This document shows positions 51,494-64,000 of a stretch of DNA of 64,000 nucleotides, one piece after another. The DNA lies in the NCBI GenBank assembly GCA_914767715.1, contig OU612073.1, forward strand, positions 12,650,001 through 12,714,000. The letters are read 5' to 3'. Position 1 is the stretch's first letter. Every line of letters starts with the position of its first letter. The notes beneath the pieces are model-generated. The model ran no database searches, had not been told where the DNA came from, and saw only the letters and a program-made list of their open reading frames with translations. The translations under genes were made by a program, and so were the position numbers. This DNA is from Membranipora membranacea. Lineage: Eukaryota > Bryozoa > Gymnolaemata > Cheilostomatida > Membraniporidae.

Positions 51494-51798
51494 AGAAATT
51501 GTCCCCCTACTCATCTATGATGTATACATTTGAAATGCACTGTACAATCCCTGTAAACTGCCACTTCCATATATTAAACTACCGATTTTTCCCATTGTCA
51601 TCAACTCTAAGGAACAGTGAAGGCTGAAATTCTCAACCAAGGTCAATGGATGAAGTCTTCTGACAATGAAAGTATATTTATTTTCAAAAGATGTAGAAAA
51701 ATTGGTTATTAAAAATATATGGAAGTGGTAGCTTATTGGGTTCTTACAGAACATACCCCATGTATACGTCATAGATGATCAGGTGAAGGACAATTTCT
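51494..51798. mobile_element. 305-bp foldback element in ASCC3 intron
   Basis: Ends AGAAATTGTCC (51494) and its complement GGACAATTTCT (51788-51798) are inverted. Pairing continues through TCATCTATGATGTATACAT and CCACTTCCATATATT with their complements near 51758-51776 and 51716-51730. The whole element can fold into a long imperfect hairpin. No coding capacity and no clear target duplication were seen; it is most likely a MITE. Confidence 0.6.
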
Positions 51799-52312
51799 CA
51801 CAATAAACATAATATTAACCCTGAAGTGCTATGAGTTTTTTCATGCAATAATACAGAACTACTGCAGGACTCGCTGCATGGCTATAAGATACTGATTTGG
51901 TATTCTATGTACAATGTTGTCATAGTGCAGCTGTTTTAACTGGTAAATTTGAAGCCCTCCCTACCGGCAAAATCATCATGTTGGTCATGTTCACTCATGG
52001 TGTTGGTAATGTCCATAAATGTGTATTATATTTAAATATTTTAATTTTTATTGTATTAATATTTATTATATAACTCTTAGAATAATGATAAGCTGCACAA
52101 TATTAACATGTAACAGGATGGTCTCAAAAATATACTAAAATATATAGATGCTACAAACTGGTGAATGTAAAAGGTGAATGTGAATGTAAAAATGAATAAA
52201 TGTCATCAAAACTGATAATCATCTATAAGTAGAAGGCCAAATTATAAAATTACTTCAGGAGGATTTTGATACAGTAAATATAGTAAAAGCAGTAAATCCA
52301 TAGGTTTCTTGT

Positions 52313-52318
52313 TTTATT
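52313..52318 (-). terminator. Poly(A) signal of nested membrane protein gene
   Basis: TTTATT on + reads AATAAA on -, about 90 bases after the TGA at 52410. It supports the proposed two-exon gene model. Confidence 0.6.
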
Positions 52319-52409
52319 GGATACTGGAAAGTCCGCTGATACTACAAATTATACCCTTTGTAAACTGCTAGCTATGTCTGACTGTTGCAATCATCATTGT
52401 GCGAGGGGA

Positions 52410-53464
52410 TCATCTTTGGTTCCGGGCTGGCGGTAGATGTGTTAAACTTGGCTGATAAAAGAGAAAGGTTATCATATCAAAAGTCAACATAAGTCTGCAT
52501 GGATACATTGTTGGTGGTGCAGTTGAGCCTATGCTCCATAATAAGACTACAATTTGCAAAATGCGTGTTCCTTCATGATAGTGATTTTGAACGATGGATT
52601 TAATATTTATTTAGTCTCAGATTGAAACTATTTTTTAGGCATGTTTGAGGGCAATAATGTTGGGGAAAAAGAATATATAAATGGTTATAGGATGATCACA
52701 TTTACACTAAATATAAGTATACAGTGTGCATATGTTTATGTACTTACGTTGACGCTTTTTACCCTAACTCTGAGCTTCCTAATTTGACACTTGAGTTTTT
52801 TATAGAACTTTTTCAGGGATCTGAGGGTTTTTTCAATTTTAGTTGTGGACATATTTCTTGGTTGGATATTCATATCTGGCAACTCTCCAATACTTAAGTT
52901 AGACATCGTTTTACTGTTTTGTAACATAGAGGAGCTAGTAGAAGATGGGGTTGTAGTGGTATATAATATGATCCCCACAACAAGGACCATTGTAACGATG
53001 GTGAATACCCAGCTAAGGGCACTGTACATCTTCAACTTACTCATCACTTTGGTCTGTTTTTTCTTTTCCTCTTGTACTAAGTCAGGGTGCCCTTCCTCCT
53101 CATTGTTCATATAGCAGTAGTTATGTGGGACATAACTCAACTGACTCTGGTATTTGTCTTTATTAAGGGCTGTGGCTGTACGTGGTTTTGCTTGTTTCAC
53201 ATCCTTGCTCTCTATTGGTTGGAGGTAGTTTTCGGCATATGATGGTCCTGGGTGCGGTAAGTCGACCTCTCCGTGTTGATAAGACTTGTTGTAGTAGCGA
53301 TGTCGGCCATAGATTCCTGCGTCAACCTCATCCATCGGTATAGGCAGATCGCCAGCTGCCTGAGATGCTCCGTTCATTGGATAATATTTCGGCTGAGGAG
53401 GGTAGTCAGTGGCGTTGTATTCTGAGCTGCATGCATTGTGGTCTGAAGGATGTTTTCTGTTCAT
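52410..53464 (-). CDS. Nested single-pass membrane protein with juxtamembrane Ser/Thr stalk and coiled coil, unrecognised
   Basis: Exon 1 is 53464-52748 (239 codons), ending at donor GTAAGT. Exon 2 is 52451-52410, after acceptor TTTTATCAG, adding about 13 residues to a TGA. The product is about 252 residues. Residues 1-145 are hydrophilic, Tyr/Pro-rich (YPPQPKYYPMNG) with no signal peptide. One membrane segment (SALSWVFTIVTMVLVVGIIL, about 147-168) is preceded by KKKQTKVMSKLK, so the N-terminus should be cytosolic. Outside come a Thr/Ser stalk (TTTTPSSTSSS), possible N-glycosylation sites (NLS, NMS), and a basic helix (TLRSLKKFYKKLKCQIRKLR) that may coil. I do not recognise the family. The gene is antisense inside the same ASCC3 intron as the similar gene at 49590-50490, which suggests tandem paralogues. 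Confidence 0.65.
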
Positions 53465-56400
53465 AATCTTGATCTCGTTCAGCTGTTGTCCAAGTAAGAG
53501 CTAATGGTTGAGTGGCTGAAGCTGAATGGTAAATAGTATGGAGAGACTACAAAAAATGGCTGATTGGAAAATTATACAAATGGAAAAAAAAACTAATTTC
53601 TAATAAAAACTCACAACCATGTCTCATGTGTGAGTAACATCATTGCCGTCGTAGGATAAGAAAAAAACCTGGTTGTTGTTGAGTTTACAAAAAGTGGAAT
53701 GAAGTTCGTTAGATGCTACCTTGCAATACGTACATGGGTTTCACTGTTTGTGTGCTTGACAAATAAGATAGGCTTTATGATCATTCTGCCTTGCAACATT
53801 GACTACAATATTGTTTGACTGGGGTGAGACCAAGGTCGATAACTCCAATACTATTTGCCCTACTGATGGGTGTTGTTGTTCAAAGTGAGGTAAAACATGA
53901 GCTTGTTGGCAATCAATTCATATATTAAAATATACAGGTATTATATTACTAGAACTTATACGCTCAGGGATCCCACCGAAAAGACACATGATAGTAGGGT
54001 TTCAGGTGGAGTTATATTATACCATTGTTATATTATATTATACTTATTCATTGTATTTATTTGTAGCTTACTTATGAGAAGGTGATTGACCAGGTACGTA
54101 GAGGAGAGCAGGTGATGGTGTTTGTACATGCTCGTAATGAGACAGTACGTACAGCCATAAACGTACGTGACAGCTCTAAACAGCATGGTGAGGTGTCTCA
54201 CTTTCACCCGGAGAAGAGTTCCGCATGCGGTGACGCCCTGAAAACAATGAGCAGAAGTCGGAACAAAGGAACAAACAACTCAGAGAATTGTTTGCTGATG
54301 GGTGCGTATAAGCTAATATGGTTGGTGTTGCTTTGTTGAGATTAGCCATATGACAATAAGCCGCAGGTATATTTGAATTTGTCGGATAGAGGCACAGCCA
54401 ATCTAGATAAAACTATGCAGTGTTTTTTTCGATCTTGATAACTGACTGCAATGTTGTATAGAGGTAAGGTAACGATAAGGTATGAGTTAAGCATTTTAAG
54501 GGAAGGCTGACATTGCTTTGGGTAAAGTCCTTATCAAAACTGCTTACTACATATAGAGCCATGAATGCTGACAAAACACTGCCTTTAGAAATGACTTTTC
54601 ATAACTGCGCTCTGGTTAACTGCAATTGAAATTATGAGATCAATCAAACACTGTCCATCTGCAAAAACAATGTTTACCATCTTCTCTTTCTAAAACTTAA
54701 GTTACAATTCTATACTTTTCAACAAATGCATAGATATAAAAACTGTTTTTTATATCTATGAACAAATGTCAATCCTTTGCACATATTTACAGACTTGGTA
54801 TTCACCATGCTAGAATGCTGAGACAGGACAGAAATCTAGTAGAGAAGTATTTCTCTGAGGGATATATCAAATGTTTGGTGTGTACTGCTACTCTCGCCTG
54901 GGGAGTTAATCTCCCCGCTCACGCAGTTGTTATCAAGGTAACATAACTCTGTAAATAATTCTTATAGGTTGATCAAACGTGGTGCTACACTTATTGCAAA
55001 GAAGAACTTAGCCACTAATGAACACATTGTCAACTGTTAATTGCAAAAACTTGAATCCGTTTGAGAAAAAAAACAAGTTGTGATTATTTGCTGTAGGAAA
55101 AGCCCATAAGATTTCGAATGGGCTATACTGTCCTGATTATGGTCAATCCATAGACTTAATATACTTATTATATTGAGTCTATGGTACATTCCTTCAACTC
55201 CTTCAACAGAGTATCACTGGTTGTCTATTTGGCTTTTTTTAATTCCACTCGTATTGTTTCAATGTTTGCAATGTTTCATCATAGTAAATCTAGTGCAATA
55301 AAGCGTAAACTCATTTTTACAGGGTACAGACATTTACAATGCTAAGCATGGACAGTTTGTGGACCTGGGTATACTGGATATCCAGCAGATATTTGGTAGA
55401 GCCGGTCGTCCTCAGTTTGATGAGTACGGACATGGTACCATAATAACTACTCATGATAAACTGTCTCACTATCTTAGCCTGCTAACTCAAGCAAATCCTA
55501 TAGAGAGTCAGTTTGAGACGGGACTCACCGACAACCTAAACACTGAGGTGAGTGTTATCTCCACCCGATTATCTCTGTCTTGCTTAGACCCTAGAAGACA
55601 AAGTTTATTTTTGAAGAAAAGTTTACCTTTTCACTCAGGTTTGCAATAGCAACTTTATGGCAGCTAACATTTACTCTATGATATTATTCAATATAAACTC
55701 AAATAACAGATAGCTCAAATCGGTATTAGCTAACGTACAATCACCCAAAACTAGCTTAACTTAACTCTAGCCAATATTTACTATTTTAAGGCATATGTAG
55801 CAAGAAAATTAAGTAGGATAACATTACAATGTGCTGATGACTTGGGATCACATGTTTGGCTAGTCAGACTTGTGGTAGGAGCTGTTGAAGTTACAGTAGA
55901 TGTTTTATCTTCAATATGTCATCATTTGGGTATGTTAATACTGTATATGTGTGTTGTGCATATATGTTCTTGTAGATATGCCTAGGTACTGTATCTAACA
56001 TAGAAGAAGCTGTGAGATGGCTGAGTTATACATATATGTATGTGAGAATGAGATATAATCCCCTGGTATACGGAATCACCTACAAGAAACTCAGTGTAAG
56101 TACAATCATGTCTGATAATATGATATAATATAATATAATATAATCTAGTTAATTTACTGTAATTTAACATAATATCTTTTTTGATAAATCATGAACTTTT
56201 TTGCATGGCAAGTCAATATCAAAATGGAAACATTTGGTGGCTTCAAAAAGTATCCCCATTCTATGGTTATTATTTATCTGTTTGATAGTCTACTGATAAG
56301 ACTATTTATCAGAGTATATATACATATTTATACAACGACTCTATACGCTATACAACCCTATAATATGAGTATTATTACTCTATAGGAAGACCCATTACTG

Positions 56401-58816
56401 GAGATCCATCGAGCTGAGCTGTGTAAGCTCGCTGCTAAAGCTCTAGATAAAGCTCACATGATACGATACGATGAGAGACAGGGATATCTGTATGCTACTG
56501 ATCTGGGCAGGACAGCCAGTCATTACTATATCAAATATGATACCTTAGACTTAGAGGTATGTCTTATCTGTGATATCTGTATTTTTTGTATTTTTCTTTT
56601 TCTTTATACATCAGGTTTATTTGATTGCCATTTTTAACGGCTCTTTAACGGCCCTACTTAACGGGCAACCTTAAACCTGAGGCTTGTGTGGGGTTGTTTT
56701 AGTGCTGTCAACTCAGTAGAGCTGTTTCTCCCAATGATTTTGGTTAAATGCCCAACCTACCCACAGTTTTTAAGATTTCTCCATGTTTATTTGGCAAATG
56801 CTTTACTTGCATAGAGCTTATCTCAATTTTCCTTTAACGGAATGGCTGCACAGGTTTTGGTCTTCCAATTCTTTCTTCTTGTGGTTTGAGACTTATAACT
56901 GGAAATAACCAGTGTTTTCAAACCAGTGATCTTACCTTATAGGTGATCAATGAGAATCTAAATAAAGTGATGGACCAGCCAGGAGTGTTCAAGATGATGT
57001 CACAGGCTCAGGAGTTTCAGCAGCTCAAGGTTCGTTACGGTCATAATATGACTAAATGACTGTACCCAACATGAGAGGAGAAGAGGAGCTTACAATAGCT
57101 CAATCTTATGATTAATATAAGGGTCCAAGTTTCTTTTGCCAATAGATTAATTTTCAACCTTTTAACTTTTTACATGCTGAATTCCCTTTAATATGATAAG
57201 TGGTTATGACAATCTGTCATGTAGTTTAATGGAACATGTGGTATCAATGAGTGGTGAGCTGCTGTTGTGTTATTCAGCGACAGCACAAAAATGTGGTTCT
57301 CCTCAAACTGAGCCGTTCCCACTCACCATTTTTCATTCATTCTGCAGGTTCGAGATGAGGAGATGAATGAGTTAGACAGGCATATGATGGAGTCGTGTCA
57401 GTACCAAGTCTCTGGCTCTGAGAGTACAGAGAGTAAAGTTAATATTCTACTGCAGACGTACATCAGTAAACAGCTGGTAGATAACTTCTCGTTAGTCTCT
57501 GACATGTCCTATGTCGCACAGGTAAGAAATCTCATAGGCTTATGTAAGGGTAACTCTAGTAAATGCAAAGTATTATCTAAACTGTTAAATAGACTAGCAG
57601 CCTTGGAACCTTGGTAGCTATTCAGGAGCGAGATTGATATTCTCCTTACATTTTCGTAGTTCAAGTAAAGAGTAATCTATGCAGCTCCTTGATTCAAGTA
57701 TATTGACTGCTTGATTGGGCTTGGTGGATCCTATTTATCAGTTTTGTTCACATTCCCAGCCATCACAGCTTGTCAGACAAAATTAGAATAAAAACATTTC
57801 CGGATTGCTATTATAGTATATTTGAACATCATCCATTTTATGGATATGTCCATTCTTAAATCTATCCCTTAAGCCACTTAATTGTTGAATGTTTCAGAAT
57901 TCAGGGCGTATAATGCGAGCGCTGTTTGAGATAGTGCTACGTAAGAGTTGGAGTCTGATGACAGGTAGACTGCTCACACTGAGTAAGGTTATAGAACATC
58001 AGCAGTGGGATTGGGAGCATCCTCTCAGACAATTCTCAGAGCTCAGACCAGAACTTCTCAACAAGATAGAACAGGGAAGCCTGACTATAGATAGAATCAG
58101 AGAGATGGAGGGTAGTGAGATAGGTATGTACTATAGCTGTGCTGACACTACTTTGATTTTTTTCATTACACATATTTCATTGAGGTTTCCCTATAAGTCT
58201 GTTTTAAGTTAAATAAATTACCAACTTTGTGACCTCATACACAAGCAGAATATATGAATGCCCAAAAAAAAGAGTTAGAGATATAGATTAAGTGTTTCTA
58301 TATGTGATTGATAGACAAGTAATAAACATTGCTGACTGATATGAATTTATTTAAAAATCTTGATGAACGTGGTATGTATTGGAGTCTTAATACTAATTTT
58401 AAATAATGTTACATACATAAGAGTGTAAAAGCGCCTATCAGTGATATGACTAGCTAATAGTGAATGCACTTCATTGATATTTGCTATATGGAATTATCTC
58501 CTTATTAATAATGAGCAGACAACTCAAAAGGATTTCTGCAGAGTCCAATGTATTATTCAAGAATAATATATGGTTGTGCAAGATGTCTACAAAAATTGAC
58601 TTTGTCTTCCTCTAACCACTACATGTTGTAAATATACATGGCAAAGCATATCTGTTGATATTACAGGAATCATGGTTAGACACACTAAGATGGGTAACAC
58701 TGTAAAGAGACTGGCACATTGTGTACCAAAACTGGAGATAGATCCATCTGTACAGCCCATCACTAGATCTAGTATGTAAAGGTTTAAACCACAGACAAGA
58801 CACAGCTTTTTCCTTG

Positions 58817-58913
58817 GTTTAAGTGCTCGGTTTTCCTAGTGGCATTCCATTGTTATCCAGATAGTGGGGATGTGGTAGATAGTGGAATGCCAGCAGTGTC
58901 TGAGCACTTTAAC
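58817..58913. mobile_element. Short foldback MITE, second GTTTAAGTGCTC copy
   Basis: Termini GTTTAAGTGCTC (58817-58828, first base G) and GAGCACTTTAAC (58902-58913) are inverted, and internal GGCATTCCA/TGGAATGCC blocks also pair. The ends match the element at 7465-7564. It lies just after the last ASCC3 exon in the window. Confidence 0.55.
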
Positions 58914-59130
58914 TAGATATGTTATGACAATCTTATTTCAGAAAGTAATGCACATTTATCCATGTAAGTTCAAAATGTGTCAATGTGCAATGAGGTTTAT
59001 GTCAGATTCATACACTCATTCCCAAAATGAAGTGTGATAAAAAGGTATAGCAACATATGTAAAAGAAATCAGCCCTATATTTTACAGGTCAGTTAGATAT
59101 ACTAATATATCTCTGTTATAATTGCCTTTT

Positions 59131-63960
<4,830 letters not shown>

Positions 63961-64000
63961 CTAACAAATCTAACCAGTCCTACTTCACATGTCTAAATTG

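Larger units (their letters stand above)
49434..54066. other. Large ASCC3 intron holding two antisense genes and a foldback element
   Basis: This intron is about 4.6 kb, several times longer than most others in the gene. It hosts two single-pass membrane protein genes on the - strand (49.5-50.5 kb and 52.3-53.5 kb) and a foldback element of about 305 bases at 51494-51798. The remaining segments 50491-51493 and 51799-52300 showed nothing recognisable. Confidence 0.6.
46525..58771 (+). pseudogene. ASCC3: ASCC3-like Ski2-family helicase, first cassette only, with several lesions
   Basis: Exons: 46525-46601 (tentative), 46709-46834, 47205-47405, 47844-48358 (split by a MITE), 48694-48858, 49230-49433, 54067-54301, 54793-54937, 55323-55547, 55976-56095, 56386-56556, 56943-57029, 57348-57521, 57898-58123, 58667-58771. 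Motifs match ASCC3 (the helicase of the ASC-1 complex in alkylation repair and ribosome quality control): [59 protein letters not shown], then a Sec63-like region. Lesions: Walker A reads PTGAAKTN where the family has TGAGKT; a transposon interrupts motif Ia (VAPMKAL); an 8-bp tandem duplication at 54260-54275 shifts the frame; HHAGM is HHARM. The N-terminal region and second cassette are absent from the window; duplication copy B begins 360 bases after the last exon. Other splice sites and frames are intact, so decay would be recent. An active gene with unusual splicing or a sequencing error at the 8-bp repeat are alternatives. Confidence 0.75.

Noticed and set aside
54729-54760. Short perfect hairpin (CATAGATATAAAAA and its complement) just before an ASCC3 exon
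   Set aside because: Very AT-rich with a 14-base stem; hairpins of this size are expected by chance in such DNA, so it was not listed as an element.

Overview
This window is AT-rich nuclear DNA from an invertebrate bilaterian animal. Every gene is split into short exons with GT-AG introns of a few hundred bases, exon phases chain correctly, and the products are animal proteins: tyrosine hydroxylase, FCHO, cyclin L, CYB5D1, NAA38, CDC42 and ASCC3. The tyrosine hydroxylase N-terminus (KSYS..., [11 protein letters not shown]) looks more like protostome than vertebrate enzymes, so a spiralian or similar invertebrate is my best guess, held loosely. I did not identify the species.

Layout. 1-2.5 kb: upstream DNA with a G-rich run and a TATA box. 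2.6-9.1 kb: complete tyrosine hydroxylase, + strand, 9 coding exons. 10.4-18.9 kb: complete FCHO endocytic adaptor, - strand, 8 coding exons. It lies head to head (about 270 bp) with complete cyclin L, + strand, 19.2-25.1 kb. 26.5-28.5 kb: CYB5D1, - strand, head to head (about 350 bp) with NAA38, + strand, 28.8-31.6 kb. NAA38 intron 1 holds a 1.5-kb gag-only LTR retrotransposon with intact LTRs, a 5-bp target duplication, a primer-binding site and a polypurine tract. 33.2-33.6 kb: a piggyBac-type MITE. 33.8-35.7 kb: complete CDC42. From inside CDC42 intron 2 to about 39.95 kb the sequence is duplicated at 59.13-63.96 kb. The second copy carries CDC42 exons 3-4 with an in-frame stop. 40-46.5 kb: simple and tandem repeats, a candidate terminal exon of an unrecognised + strand gene, an unrecognised four- or five-exon - strand gene, and a tRNA-Leu(UAA).

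46.5-58.8 kb: an ASCC3-like Ski2-family helicase, + strand, covering only the first helicase cassette and the start of its Sec63-like region. It carries several lesions: a Walker A Gly-to-Ala change, a Tc1/mariner-type MITE inside motif Ia, an 8-bp tandem duplication that shifts the frame, and a Gly-to-Arg change in the HHAGM motif. Either this is a decaying copy, or the MITE is being spliced as a newly made intron. Two small single-pass membrane protein genes lie antisense inside one ASCC3 intron.

Most genes are housekeeping or neuronal loci that do not form a pathway. The noteworthy biology is in gene architecture (two divergent pairs, one of them apparently ancient; nested genes) and in mobile-element activity (MITE-in-exon, gag-only LTR element, before/after insertion evidence between the duplicate copies, and many foldback elements).
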